From Rhodobium gokarnense (GTDB lineage: Bacteria; Pseudomonadota; Alphaproteobacteria; Rhizobiales; Rhodobiaceae): DNA of 64,000 bases. Of the stretch, positions 46,035 to 55,188 are shown piece after piece (position 1 is the first letter of the stretch; each line of letters opens with the position of its first letter). Made by a program: the position numbers and the translations under genes. Where the stretch lies: contig NZ_JAOQNS010000006.1 in the NCBI RefSeq assembly GCF_025961475.1, positions 124,001 through 188,000 on the forward strand, in the 5' to 3' direction. The notes beneath the pieces are model-generated. The model was not told the origin of the DNA. It made no database searches and saw nothing but the letters and a program-made list of their open reading frames with translations.

Positions 46035-46724
46035 TCAGATCTCCGAGGCCGCCTTCAGGGCGTCGTGGTTCTCGATGCAGTAATAGCCGGAAATGCGGCT
46101 GATGGTGCCGGAGCGCTTCCAGTCGCTGAGCACGCGGTTGACGTTTTCTCGCGCCGCGCCCGCCATGTTGGCAAGGTTCGCCTGGCTGACCTTGTAGTGG
46201 ATCAGCACCCGGCCGTTGTCGAGCGGCTTGCCGAAGGTCTCGGCGAGCTGCAGCAGTGTCTGCGCGACCCGGCCCGGCAGCGGCAGGAAGCTGCGCGCGG
46301 CAAGGACATCGTTGGCGAGCCGGAGCCGCGTGCCGACGACCGCCAGCATGTGCCGGTAGACGGCCGGATTGGCATCGGCGAAGCGCTCGAAGGCGGCCTT
46401 TTCGATGAAGGCGAGCCTGGCCGGCTTCAGCGCCGTCACGGTCGCCGAGCGCGGCCGGCCGTCGAGCAGCGCCAGTTCGCCGACCAGCGCTCCGGGGCCG
46501 AACACGGCGAGCAACTGCTCCTCGCCCTCGTGCGAGATGACGCTGACCTTGATGGAGCCCTCGAGCACAGCGTAGAAGCCGTTGCCCGGATCGCCGGCAT
46601 GGAACAGGATCTCGCCGGACGACAGGCTGACGCCGCGGGCAAGCCCGGAAAGGCCCTCCGCCAGCGCCTCCGGCAGGCCGGCGAGCGAAAAGCTGTTTTC
46701 CAGAAAACTCTTGTCGAGCCGCAT
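46035..46724 (-). CDS. Crp/Fnr family transcriptional regulator
   Basis: A 229-residue regulator with an N-terminal cyclic-nucleotide-binding-type domain (GEILFHAGDPGNGFYAVLEG, then FGPGALVGELALLDGRPRSA) and a C-terminal Crp-type helix-turn-helix (VSQANLANMAGAARENVNRV). It lacks the N-terminal cysteines of FNR, so it senses something other than oxygen through Fe-S; the GELALLDG-RSATV pattern allows nucleotide binding. The ATG at 46722-46724 has GGGAGG upstream. It is divergent from the BcsS-like gene. Confidence 0.9.
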   Translation of the reverse strand: MRLDKSFLENSFSLAGLPEALAEGLSGLARGVSLSSGEILFHAGDPGNGFYAVLEGSIKVSVISHEGEEQLLAVFGPGALVGELALLDGRPRSATVTALKPARLAFIEKAAFERFADANPAVYRHMLAVVGTRLRLANDVLAARSFLPLPGRVAQTLLQLAETFGKPLDNGRVLIHYKVSQANLANMAGAARENVNRVLSDWKRSGTISRISGYYCIENHDALKAASEI

Positions 46725-46917
46725 GGCCGCCTCCCCGCATTGGTATCCGGAGCATAACCTATTTCGCGGCCGCCTCGGCAAGCCCGATGCGCGCGCCGGC
46801 CGGGGGCAACGACGGCGGATACACGCCTTGACTCCGGTTTCGCTACCATAGAGTGTATTTGGCGTTTTGGGGTGAGGGGCGGCCGGCCCTTTCGCAGGGC
46901 CGGCCGGACGTTTGCGT

Positions 46918-47775
46918 ATGGCGTCCGATCGAAAGGCCGAAAGCGCGCAAGAAGGGCCGCAGGCAGGCGTCAGCAGCAGGGTTGCGGTTTGCCCGGTCGC
47001 GGCCGGTTTTCGCCGCATGGGGCCGCGGCCCGCCCGGGTCTTCGCACGGCGGGTGCTCGGCTCCGCGTTGGCCTCGATTATCCTGGCGGGAACGGCCGCT
47101 GCCGATCCCTCGCAAGAGACGGGGCGCACATCCTTCGCCCTCAAGCGCCTGCTCTATTTCTCCTCCCTCGACGTCACGCGGGACAACGCCTATGCGGCGA
47201 TCGGCATGCGCTTTGTGCCCGCCGGCGCCGGGGCGTCCTCCCCCATCGGCGCCGTGACCGCCGGCACCGGCTGGTACCGCTACCGCCGGCGCCGCCATGC
47301 GAAGCGCTGGTTTCATGCCGCCATCGGCGGCGCCGGCATCGCCGCCGGCTATCGCTTCGAGCGCCCGCGCTACGGCGTCACTGTGCTTGCCGGCCCGGCG
47401 GTGGAACGCCAGACCCTGTCGCGCCCCGACCCGGGCAACACGGCCGAGGGCACCCGCATCGCCGCCCGCGGCGCGCTCGACACCTGGGCAAAGCCCGCGC
47501 CGCACATTCTCGCCACCGGCTATGTCTCCGCCTCCACCTTCGACGGGCTGTGGTACGCCCGCGCCTTCGCCGGCCATGAGCTCCGGCCGGACCTCTTCGT
47601 CGGTCCCGAACTCGTCGGCATCGGCAACAACAGCTATGACGAGCGGCGCATCGGCGCGGCCCTTCTGGGCGCCCCCCTCGGCTGGTTGCGCGGGAACGTC
47701 GCCGCCGGGCTCCGGCTGCGCCGCGACGGCGCGCGCGATGGCTATCTGACCGGCGGCCTCTGGCACCGCTTCTGA
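46918..47775 (+). CDS. BcsS-like outer-membrane-type protein
   Basis: A 285-residue exported protein with the beta-strand pattern of the BcsS family linked to cellulose export in Rhizobiales. Evidence includes alternating strands (GYRFERPRYGVTVLAGPAVE, HILATGYVSASTFDGLWYAR) and the C-terminal LFVGPELVGIGNNSYDERRI...GGLWHRF with a final aromatic residue, as in outer-membrane barrels. The signal peptide is in ARVFARRVLGSALASIILAG. An internal ATG at 47017 would place the signal at the N-terminus and may be the true start. A GC-rich hairpin (GGCCGGCCC/GGGCCGGCC) lies just upstream. No cellulose synthase genes are adjacent. Confidence 0.68.
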   Translation: MASDRKAESAQEGPQAGVSSRVAVCPVAAGFRRMGPRPARVFARRVLGSALASIILAGTAAADPSQETGRTSFALKRLLYFSSLDVTRDNAYAAIGMRFVPAGAGASSPIGAVTAGTGWYRYRRRRHAKRWFHAAIGGAGIAAGYRFERPRYGVTVLAGPAVERQTLSRPDPGNTAEGTRIAARGALDTWAKPAPHILATGYVSASTFDGLWYARAFAGHELRPDLFVGPELVGIGNNSYDERRIGAALLGAPLGWLRGNVAAGLRLRRDGARDGYLTGGLWHRF

Positions 47776-47902
47776 GGACAGGCTGGAATGAGCCGCCGCC
47801 TTGCCCTTGCCGGCCGTTTCGTCTAGGAAAATCCCGCGGCGCCCGGCGGGCGCCCGGCGCGGCCGAAAGGGTCGGCGCCCGGTTGCTATTCTCGGGGTTT
47901 TC

Positions 47903-49414
47903 ATGTCTGGCAAGGCCAAAGCGGACAAGCTGAAGGCGCGTCTGCCGCGCGGGTTCGTCGATCGCGAAGCGGCGGAAATCCGCGCCACGGAACGCATGTT
48001 GCAAAAGGTCCGCGAGATCTTCGAGCGCTACGGCTTCGATCCGGTCGAGACCCCGATGGTCGAATATACCGATGCGCTCGGGAAATTCCTGCCCGACCAG
48101 GACCGGCCCAACGAGGGCGTCTTTTCCTTCACCGACGACGACGAGCAGTGGCTGAGCCTGCGCTACGACCTGACCGCGCCGCTCGCCCGCCATGTCGCGG
48201 AGAATTTTGACAGCCTGCCGAAGCCCTACCGCTCCTATCGGAACGGCTGGGTATTCCGCAACGAAAAGCCCGGCCCCGGCCGGTTCCGCCAGTTCATGCA
48301 GTTCGACGCCGACACGGTCGGTGCGCCGACCCCGGCGGCGGACGCGGAAATGTGCATGATGATGGCGGACACGCTGGATGCGCTCGGGCTTGAGGGCCAG
48401 TACGTCGTCCGCGTCAACAACCGCAAGGTTCTGGACGGCGTCATGGAGGCGATCGGGCTCGCCGGTCCCGAGCACGCCGGAACACGCCTCGTCGTGCTGC
48501 GTGCCGTCGACAAGCTCGACCGCCTCGGCCTCGACGGCGTCCGCGCTCTGCTCGGCGAAGGCCGCAAGGATGACAGCGGCGATTTCACCAAAGGCGCCGG
48601 GCTTGGACCGAATGAGGTCGAGACGGTACTGTCCTTCGTCGGCGCCAAGGGCGCGGCGGCGAGCGACACGATCGAGACCCTGAAGGGCCTCGTCTCCGAA
48701 AGCGCCGTCGGCAGCGCCGGCGTCGAGGAACTCGCCGAGATCGCCCGCCTCGTCGGGGCCGCCGGCTATGAGGGCAAGGTCGAGGTCGACCCCTCGGTCG
48801 TCCGTGGCCTGGAATATTACACCGGCCCGGTCTACGAGGCCGAACTGACCTTCGAGGTCACCAACGACAAGGGCCAGGTGGTCCGCTTCGGCTCGGTCGC
48901 CGGCGGCGGGCGCTATGACGGCCTCGTCGGCCGCTTCAAGGGCCAGGACGTGCCGTCCACCGGCTTTTCCATCGGCGTCTCGCGGCTCTTGTCGGCCTTG
49001 AAGGCGACCGGCAAGGTCCGGCTCGACGACGAGGACGGCCCGGTCATCGTCACCGTCATGGACCGCGCCGCCGTCGCCGACTACCAGGCGATGGTGTCTG
49101 AACTGCGTGCAGCACGCATCAGAGCCGAACTCTTCCTCGGCAACCCCAAGCAGTTCGGCAAGCAGCTCCAATATGCCGACCGCCGCAATGCCCCGCTGGC
49201 GATCATCCAGGGGTCCGACGAGCGCGGCGAGGGCGTCGTCCAGATCAAGGACCTGATCGAGGGCAAGCGGCTGTCGGAAAACATCGAGGACAACGCCGAA
49301 TGGCGCGCCGCCCGCCCGGCGCAGGTGACGGTCCCGCGGGAAAAACTCGTCGAGACCGTCCAGAAAATGCTCGCCGAGCAGGCGGCGGACCGGGACGGGG
49401 AGGCGGGCCAATGA
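47903..49414 (+). CDS. hisS: Histidyl-tRNA synthetase
   Basis: A 503-residue class II aminoacyl-tRNA synthetase charging tRNA-His. Motif 2 ([23 protein letters not shown] region near residue 115), the histidine-binding [17 protein letters not shown], and motif 3 ([15 protein letters not shown]) are present, with a C-terminal anticodon-binding domain ([11 protein letters not shown]...). It begins [20 protein letters not shown] at 47903; upstream in-frame codons are not family-like. It overlaps hisZ by four bases (ATGA), heading the histidine cluster. Confidence 0.95.
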   Translation: MSGKAKADKLKARLPRGFVDREAAEIRATERMLQKVREIFERYGFDPVETPMVEYTDALGKFLPDQDRPNEGVFSFTDDDEQWLSLRYDLTAPLARHVAENFDSLPKPYRSYRNGWVFRNEKPGPGRFRQFMQFDADTVGAPTPAADAEMCMMMADTLDALGLEGQYVVRVNNRKVLDGVMEAIGLAGPEHAGTRLVVLRAVDKLDRLGLDGVRALLGEGRKDDSGDFTKGAGLGPNEVETVLSFVGAKGAAASDTIETLKGLVSESAVGSAGVEELAEIARLVGAAGYEGKVEVDPSVVRGLEYYTGPVYEAELTFEVTNDKGQVVRFGSVAGGGRYDGLVGRFKGQDVPSTGFSIGVSRLLSALKATGKVRLDDEDGPVIVTVMDRAAVADYQAMVSELRAARIRAELFLGNPKQFGKQLQYADRRNAPLAIIQGSDERGEGVVQIKDLIEGKRLSENIEDNAEWRAARPAQVTVPREKLVETVQKMLAEQAADRDGEAGQ

Positions 49415-50565
49415 CCGATTTTTCCGAACGGCTGGAGCGCCTGCGCTCGCTGATGGAGACGACGGGCTACCGTTTCGTCGAGACCGACATCCTGCAGCCG
49501 GCCGAGACCTTCATCGACCTTGCCGGCGAGGAGCTGCGCGGCCGCCTGTTCCTGACCGCGACCGTCGGCGGCGCCGAGCTGTGCCTGCGCCCCGATTTCA
49601 CTATCCCGGTCTGCAGCCACCACATCGCCTCGGGCGATCCGGCGCGCGCGGCCGCCTATTCCTATCTCGGCCCGGTGTTCCGCCAGCGTCCGGGCGGCAC
49701 CGGCGAGTTCCCCCAGGCCGGGATCGAGTCGCTGGGCCGCGAGGATCGCGAGGGCGCCGACGCCGAGGCGCTGACCCTCGCACTGTCGTGCCTCAGGGCC
49801 TTCGACCTGGAATCCCCGGATATTCGCCTCGGCGACCAGGCCCTGTTCTTTGCCTTCGTCGACGGGCTCGATCTCGCCGCGATCTGGAAGCGTCGGCTGA
49901 AGGCCGCCTTCGGCGACCGCGCGCGGCTTAATGCCCTGATCGAACAGCTTGCCGGCCGCGGCCCCGGCGGCGAGGACCGCCGCGCCGGTCTGCTGGCCGC
50001 GCTGGAAGGCGTCGACCACGAAGCTGCCCGCGATCTCGTCGAGGACCTCCTCTCCATCGCCGGCATCGCCACCGTCGGCGGCCGCACCGCCAACGAGATC
50101 GCCGAGCGCTTTCTCGAACAGGCGACCTTTGCCGCAGGTTCCAGCGCCCGGCCGGAAATCGCCGAGCTGATGACCGCTTTCCTCGATGTTGCCGGCACGC
50201 CGGACGTCGTCGCCGACCGGCTGGCGGTGATCGCGGCCGATGCCGGCGTCGACCTGACGGCTGCGTTGGAGGCTTTCAACCACCGCGCCCAGCTCATCGC
50301 CGACCGCGGCATCGCCTATGACCGGATGCGCTTTGCCGCCGATTTCGGCCGCCGGCTGGATTACTACACCGGCTTCGTCTTCGAGATATTCGACCCAGCC
50401 CGGCCGGACCTCGGTCCGCTCGTCGGCGGAGGCCGCTATGACAAGCTGCTGGCGCTGCTCGGCGCCCCCTGCGAGGTGCCCGCCGTCGGCTTTTCGATCT
50501 GGATCGAGCGGGTGCCGGGCGGTGTCGCCGCGCTCGGCGCCAACGGCCTTGGAGCGCTGACATGA
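49411..50565 (+). CDS. hisZ: ATP phosphoribosyltransferase regulatory subunit HisZ
   Basis: A 384-residue paralogue of the HisRS catalytic core that lost tRNA charging and works as the regulatory subunit of HisG. Family sequences are [58 protein letters not shown] and [15 protein letters not shown]. Starting in the hisS stop (ATGA) and ending over the hisG start (ATGA), it is translationally coupled on both sides. Its presence normally goes with a short HisG, but the HisG here is longer. Confidence 0.95.
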   Translation: MTDFSERLERLRSLMETTGYRFVETDILQPAETFIDLAGEELRGRLFLTATVGGAELCLRPDFTIPVCSHHIASGDPARAAAYSYLGPVFRQRPGGTGEFPQAGIESLGREDREGADAEALTLALSCLRAFDLESPDIRLGDQALFFAFVDGLDLAAIWKRRLKAAFGDRARLNALIEQLAGRGPGGEDRRAGLLAALEGVDHEAARDLVEDLLSIAGIATVGGRTANEIAERFLEQATFAAGSSARPEIAELMTAFLDVAGTPDVVADRLAVIAADAGVDLTAALEAFNHRAQLIADRGIAYDRMRFAADFGRRLDYYTGFVFEIFDPARPDLGPLVGGGRYDKLLALLGAPCEVPAVGFSIWIERVPGGVAALGANGLGALT

Positions 50566-51533
50566 GCCGCGATCTGATCCTTGCCGTCCCCTCCAAGGGC
50601 CGCCTGCAGGAAAACGCTGCCGCGTTCTTCGCCCGCGCCGGCCTGAAGCTGGAACAGCCCGGCGGTGCCCGCAACTATCGCGGCCGCATCAAGGGGCTCG
50701 ACGGCGTCGAGATCGCCTTCCTGTCGGCCTCGGAGATCGCCCGGGAGCTTGCGGCCGGCAACGTCCATTTCGGCGTCACCGGCCTCGACCTCGTCTACGA
50801 GACGGTCGCCGAGCCCGATACCTGCCTCCATCTCGTCACGCCCCTCGGCTTCGGCCATGCCGACGTGGTCGTCGCCGTGCCGAAAGCCTGGATCGACGTG
50901 TCGACCATGTCCGACCTCTCCGACGTCGCCCAGGACATGCGCGCCTCCTCCGGCCGCGCGATGCGGGTCGCGACGAAATACATCCGCACCACGCGGGCGT
51001 TCTTTGCCGAGAACGGCATTGCCGACTACCGGATCGTGGAAAGCCTGGGCGCGACGGAAGGCGCGCCGGCCTCCGGCGTTGCCGAACTCATCGTCGACAT
51101 CACCACGACCGGCGCGACCCTCGTCGCCAACAACCTCAAGATCCTGTCGGACGGCGTCATCCGCCGCTCCCAGGCCCATCTGGTGGCAGCGTTGCGTGCG
51201 CCTTGGGACGAGGAGCCCCTTGCCGCCGCCCGCACGATCCTCGACCGCATCGCGGCCGAGGCCCGCGCCGGCCAAATCCGCGAAATCCGCACCACGGTCG
51301 CCCGCGCGGCCATGCTCGGCCACGACGCCGTCTCCCGCTTCGGGGCCACCGTCCCCTTCGGCGCCCAGGGCTCCAACCTGGTGCTCCACTGCCCCGTCGA
51401 CGAGGTCTACCCCTGCGTCGTCTGGCTGCGCGAGAACGGCGCGGAAACGGTCACGGTCTCTTCGGTCGACTACGTCTTTGAGGCGACCAATCCGCTGTTT
51501 GCGGGGCTCAAGGGGCGGATCGGAGAGGGCTGA
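50562..51533 (+). CDS. hisG: ATP phosphoribosyltransferase HisG (extended form)
   Basis: First enzyme of histidine synthesis, condensing ATP and PRPP. The catalytic part has [24 protein letters not shown], and the PRPP-binding [19 protein letters not shown]. The protein is 323 residues, about 90 longer than short-form HisG that partners HisZ. The extra C-terminal region (about 225-323: [36 protein letters not shown]) looks like a small alpha/beta domain of the regulatory type. Rhizobiales such as Bradyrhizobium have similarly long HisG. It overlaps hisZ by four bases. Confidence 0.93.
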   Translation: MSRDLILAVPSKGRLQENAAAFFARAGLKLEQPGGARNYRGRIKGLDGVEIAFLSASEIARELAAGNVHFGVTGLDLVYETVAEPDTCLHLVTPLGFGHADVVVAVPKAWIDVSTMSDLSDVAQDMRASSGRAMRVATKYIRTTRAFFAENGIADYRIVESLGATEGAPASGVAELIVDITTTGATLVANNLKILSDGVIRRSQAHLVAALRAPWDEEPLAAARTILDRIAAEARAGQIREIRTTVARAAMLGHDAVSRFGATVPFGAQGSNLVLHCPVDEVYPCVVWLRENGAETVTVSSVDYVFEATNPLFAGLKGRIGEG

Positions 51534-51573
51534 CGGCCGCGCCGGCCATTGCCACACTTGCAGGACGGCGTTT

Positions 51574-52626
51574 TCAGCCGCTGCGGAAGAGCACGATCTG
51601 TCCCTCGTTCTTGGCATCGTCACGCGTGTAGCTGACGCCGTCGACCTTCGTGCCGTCTGGGTCGAGCAGGGAAATCAGGCCGCCGCTGTTCGAGAGCGGA
51701 ACGTCGCCCATCGTCACGGCGCGCACGTCGCCCGGCGCCAGCCACACGTCGCTTGAAAGGACACGGGGGTCATCGTTTCGGTTGAGCAGTTGCCAGCCGG
51801 CAAGCGAAATACCCGATGTCGTCCGGTTCAACAGATAGACGAGCTCGGGCCGGCCCGAATGGGCGTCCTGGTTCTCGCCGCCGATCGGATTGACGAGCGC
51901 GCTGACGATGGCGACCGGAAGGTCCTCGGGGATCACCTCAATATCGGGACGCGGCGGGATCGGCCTGTCTTTGCCCAGAAGTTCGGCGACCAATTGGCTT
52001 CCCGGCAGGGCGTTTCCGGTCTTTTCGTCCGTATGGACCGCCTGCGATCCAAATGCGAGCCAGATCGCGATGTGGCGGTCATTGTCGGTGTCTTCGATGA
52101 TCAGGCCGCCGTCTTGCCAGACGCCGTTGTATTTTTCGAAACTCCTGGCATTTCCCTGGTTCATGTGAACGTCGTGAATGCCGTCATTGCCCGAATAAGG
52201 CTCGCCGAACAGGAAAACCTTCGATTTCTTCTCCGCCGCCTGGCGCAGGGTCGGGAGCATCAGGTCGAGAAGGTCGTTCTCCCGGCCCGGAATGTCGTGC
52301 GGCAACAGAAGGCCTTCGGAAAAGTCGAGCAGATTGCTGCGGATGTAGTCGATGGCGAGCGAATTGGGTTTTGGCGGCAATTGATGGAATCCCGGGCTCA
52401 CCTCCGGCAGCAACTGGAGAACGGGGTGAGAAAAATGCTCGTCCTTGTAGAGGGCCAGTTCTGAAATCGCGGCCGTCGATTTCACATTTATCGATGCCCG
52501 GAAATCCTTCCCGCCGCCGTCGTTGTAGAACAGGTGGATGTGCGGTGTTTCCGCATCGTCGGCATTGGTTTCGGCCGTCACCCGAACGGCTTGCCCACAC
52601 CAGATTCCGTAACGATCGATCGGCAT
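51574..52626 (-). CDS. DUF2278 protein with C-terminal lamin-tail-like domain
   Basis: A 350-residue protein. The N-terminal 210 residues follow the DUF2278 pattern: MPIDRYGIWCGQAVRV, TPHIHLFYNDGGG, FRASINVKST, IDYIRSNLLDF, GIHDVHMNQGN and WQDGGLIIED, with His/Asp clusters that may form an active or metal site. The last 110 residues form a beta-sandwich of the lamin-tail type (ELVYLLNRTTSGISLAGWQL, WLAPGDVRAVTMG, GGLISLLDPDGTKVDGVSYT). GAGGAG lies eight bases before the ATG at 52624-52626; a GTG at 52635 is too close to it. It is AT-richer than its neighbours and is divergent from an AAA ATPase gene. Confidence 0.82.
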   Translation of the reverse strand: MPIDRYGIWCGQAVRVTAETNADDAETPHIHLFYNDGGGKDFRASINVKSTAAISELALYKDEHFSHPVLQLLPEVSPGFHQLPPKPNSLAIDYIRSNLLDFSEGLLLPHDIPGRENDLLDLMLPTLRQAAEKKSKVFLFGEPYSGNDGIHDVHMNQGNARSFEKYNGVWQDGGLIIEDTDNDRHIAIWLAFGSQAVHTDEKTGNALPGSQLVAELLGKDRPIPPRPDIEVIPEDLPVAIVSALVNPIGGENQDAHSGRPELVYLLNRTTSGISLAGWQLLNRNDDPRVLSSDVWLAPGDVRAVTMGDVPLSNSGGLISLLDPDGTKVDGVSYTRDDAKNEGQIVLFRSG

Positions 52627-52640
52627 CGCAATCACTCCTC

Positions 52641-52662
52641 AAGATAAGGCGGCCTTATTCTT
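52641..52662. promoter_or_regulatory. Inverted repeat upstream of DUF2278
   Basis: AAGATAAGG and CCTTATTCTT flank CGG, an imperfect palindrome just before the DUF2278 ribosome site. It could be an operator or a leader hairpin. Confidence 0.3.
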
Positions 52663-52772
52663 GATCACCAAGTAATCTTTTTCAACTTAAAGATGATAAT
52701 ATTGATATTTGCCTGTCTAAATAAGCCTTTCAGGCGCTGACGCGTTTCGGCAGCAGTTTATCCCCATACTCG

Positions 52773-52848
52773 ATAAACTCGCTATAATCGCCGGCGAACC
52801 GGTTCTATGAAGTTTACCTCGTCACGCTATAAACTCGCCATAAGCTCG
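52773..52848. promoter_or_regulatory. Direct repeats upstream of the AAA ATPase
   Basis: ATAAACTCGCTATAATCG (52773-52790) and ATAAACTCGCCATAAGCTCG (52829-52848) share 10 leading bases and most of the rest, 56 bp apart. The second ends six bases before the ATPase ATG at 52854, so a bound protein would block its translation start or promoter. No Shine-Dalgarno is evident. Confidence 0.4.
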
Positions 52849-52853
52849 GTGCC

Positions 52854-54035
52854 ATGAACCCGCTTTCCAACCCCTACGCCCCCGGCGCCGGGACGCCGCC
52901 GCCGGAGCTTGCCGGTCGCGATGCGATCCTCGAGGCGGCGCGGCTCGCGGTCGCCATGAGCCGGGCGGGAAAGCCGGCGCGCAGCCTGATGCTGGTCGGG
53001 CTCAGGGGCGTCGGCAAGACCGTGCTCCTCAACGAGATCCAGGAGATCGCGGATGAGGCGGGCGCCTTCACCGACTTCATCGAGGTCAGCCGCAACGAGC
53101 CGCTCTCCGTCGTCATCGTCGCGACCCTGCGCGCCGCGCTCTTGAAGTTCGACCGCATGAAGGGCGTCAGCGAGACGGTGAAGAAGGGGCTGAGGGTCCT
53201 GAAGAGCTTCGTTTCCGCCATCAAGCTCAAATATGGCGACGTGGAATTCTCCGTCGACGTGGAGGAGGAGGCGGGCGTCGCCGACAGCGGCACCTTGCGC
53301 CGCGATCTTGCCGAGCTCTTCGTCGCCGCGGCCGAGGCGGCAAAGGCGCGGAACACCTCCATCGTCCTCCTCATCGACGAGATCCAGACGCTGGCCGAGG
53401 ACGAGTTCGAGGCGCTGATCATGGCGATCCACCGGATCGACCAGAAGCGCCTGCCGCTCCTGGTCGTCGGCGCCGGACTGCCGCTGCTGGTCAAGCTCTC
53501 CGGCGAAGCGAAGTCCTATGCCGAGCGGCTGTTCGACTACAACCGGATCGGCGCATTGGACGACACGGAGGCGGAACGCGCACTGGTCGCGCCTGCTAGC
53601 GCGGCCGGCGTCGCCTTCAAGGACGCCGCGATCGCCCGCATCCTCGAAGTGACGGAAGGCTATCCCTACTTCCTGCAGGAATGGGGCTACCAGTGCTGGA
53701 ACACGGCAAAGGCCTCGCCGATCACGGAACGGGATGTGAAGAAGGCGAGTGAAGCGGCGATCGCCCGGCTCGACGAGAATTTCTTCCAGTCCCGCTTTGC
53801 CCGCCTGTCCGATCCCCAGAAGCGCTATTTGCGTGCGATGGCCGAACTCGGGCCCGGTCCGCACCGCTCCGGCGACATCGCCAGGGCCATGGGAAAGACC
53901 TCCCAGAACGTGGCGCCGATCCGCGATGCGCTGATTTCCAACGGCATGATCTACAGCCCGAAATACGGGTTTGCCGCGTTCACCGTGCCGCTCTTCGACG
54001 CCTTTCTGAAAAGGACGATGCCGGACGAGGCGTGA
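52854..54035 (+). CDS. AAA ATPase with C-terminal winged helix
   Basis: A 393-residue P-loop ATPase of the STAND/Orc1-like type. Walker A is GLRGVGKT at 49-56, Walker B is VLLIDEIQ near 171-178, and a sensor-like stretch follows (LPLLVVGAGLPLLVKLSGEA). The C-terminus has a winged-helix (RYLRAMAELGPGPHRSGDIA, KTSQNVAPIRDALISNGMIY) probably for DNA or protein binding. Such proteins act as regulatory or toxin-type ATPases; no partner is sure. It is divergent from a DUF2278 gene across an AT-rich region with repeats. Confidence 0.84.
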   Translation: MNPLSNPYAPGAGTPPPELAGRDAILEAARLAVAMSRAGKPARSLMLVGLRGVGKTVLLNEIQEIADEAGAFTDFIEVSRNEPLSVVIVATLRAALLKFDRMKGVSETVKKGLRVLKSFVSAIKLKYGDVEFSVDVEEEAGVADSGTLRRDLAELFVAAAEAAKARNTSIVLLIDEIQTLAEDEFEALIMAIHRIDQKRLPLLVVGAGLPLLVKLSGEAKSYAERLFDYNRIGALDDTEAERALVAPASAAGVAFKDAAIARILEVTEGYPYFLQEWGYQCWNTAKASPITERDVKKASEAAIARLDENFFQSRFARLSDPQKRYLRAMAELGPGPHRSGDIARAMGKTSQNVAPIRDALISNGMIYSPKYGFAAFTVPLFDAFLKRTMPDEA

Positions 54036-54044
54036 CGGGCGCGC

Positions 54045-54668
54045 TCAGCCGTCCTCTCCGGCCGCCTTCAGCGCCGCATCGAGCCGCTTCCAGACGGTCA
54101 GCGCCGTGGCGATGGCAAGCGTCACGAAGATGCCATCGATGACGACGACCGGCAGGCCGAAGACGGCGATGAGAAACGCGGTGACGCCGACGGCCAGCGC
54201 CCGGTCCGACTTGCCCATCGGCCCGTCATGGCGCCGTCCGCCGCCGATGACCTGGCCGAGCAGGCCGGCGAATTCCGTCAGCACCGCGCCGAGGCAGAAG
54301 GCAACGACCGGAATGGCCGCGGCGCCGAGGGCAAGGAAGGGCGGGATCAGCGCCAGATAGAGGCAGAGGTCGGAAAGGACGTCGCCGATCTCGTTGAGGA
54401 CGGCGCCCCTCCTGGTCTTCATGTCGTGCTCGCGCGCCAGCATGCCGTCGATGGCATTGAGCGCCATGCGCAGAAAGAGGACGACGGGAAGGATGAGAAG
54501 CATCGCCGGGGCGTCGGGCACGGAGATAAGGAAGCTGCCGCCGGCAGCCGAGAGGACGAGGGCAAAGAGCGTCACCTCGTTCGGCGTGATGCCGGCTCCG
54601 GCCAGTTGCACGACGAGCGGCCGCAAAAGGGCCTGGAACCGCGGTTTCAGGTCGAAGACGGTCGCCAT
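54045..54668 (-). CDS. CDP-alcohol phosphatidyltransferase, YnbA-like
   Basis: A 207-residue membrane enzyme with about six helices. The family motif is at residues 67-95: NAIDGMLAREHDMKTRRGAV and LNEIGDVLSD. Compared with the general DxxDG-AR-G-D-D pattern, the first and third Asp positions hold Asn. I recall the same Asn substitutions in E. coli YnbA (ALNALDGMLARE, ILNETGDVISD), so this is probably a subfamily trait rather than damage. The ATG at 54666-54668 has GAGGAG upstream. The lipid product is unknown. Confidence 0.86.
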   Translation of the reverse strand: MATVFDLKPRFQALLRPLVVQLAGAGITPNEVTLFALVLSAAGGSFLISVPDAPAMLLILPVVLFLRMALNAIDGMLAREHDMKTRRGAVLNEIGDVLSDLCLYLALIPPFLALGAAAIPVVAFCLGAVLTEFAGLLGQVIGGGRRHDGPMGKSDRALAVGVTAFLIAVFGLPVVVIDGIFVTLAIATALTVWKRLDAALKAAGEDG

Positions 54669-54815
54669 GGTCTCCTCGGGCAGGTGGCTTTCAAAAACGC
54701 ACGAACGGTAGCCCAGGAACGCGTAAACTGCGAGCCCGGCGTTTGCTTGAAACCGGCGCCGCGTCGCGCCGGTTATCCCGGTCAGGCAGGGCGGACAGGA
54801 ACGGAGGAAACAGCA

Positions 54816-55175
54816 ATGGCCGAAACCGGTCGCCGCATCGAGGTGACGCCCTTTCCCGGGCGAATAACAGTGCGCCTTGCCGGCACGATCGTGGCGGAAA
54901 GCGGCGAGGCGCTGGCGCTGTCGGAGGGCAGCTATCCGGTCGTCTACTATGTGCCGCAGAAGGACCTCAGGCCGGACGCCTTCGAGCCGTCGGCGCACCG
55001 GACCCATTGCCCGTTCAAGGGCGATGCCAGCTATTTCCACATCGTCGCAAAGGGAACGCGGGCGGAAAACGCCGCCTGGAGCTACCGGACGCCGATCGAG
55101 GGAACGGCTGCGATCGCCGGCCATGTCGCCTTTTATCCCGACAAGGTCGAGATCGAGGTGACGCCCGCCCGGTGA
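54816..55175 (+). CDS. DUF427 family protein
   Basis: A 119-residue small beta-rich cytoplasmic protein. It fits DUF427 with IVAESGEALALSEGSYPVVY, VPQKDLRPDAFEPS, THCPFKGDASYFHI and the end VAFYPDKVEIEV. The ATG at 54816 has CGGAGGAA upstream; the open frame before it is antisense to the YnbA-like gene. It is monocistronic, divergent from the YnbA-like gene. The function of the family is not established. Confidence 0.9.
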   Translation: MAETGRRIEVTPFPGRITVRLAGTIVAESGEALALSEGSYPVVYYVPQKDLRPDAFEPSAHRTHCPFKGDASYFHIVAKGTRAENAAWSYRTPIEGTAAIAGHVAFYPDKVEIEVTPAR

Positions 55176-55188
55176 TCGCCGTTGTCCG

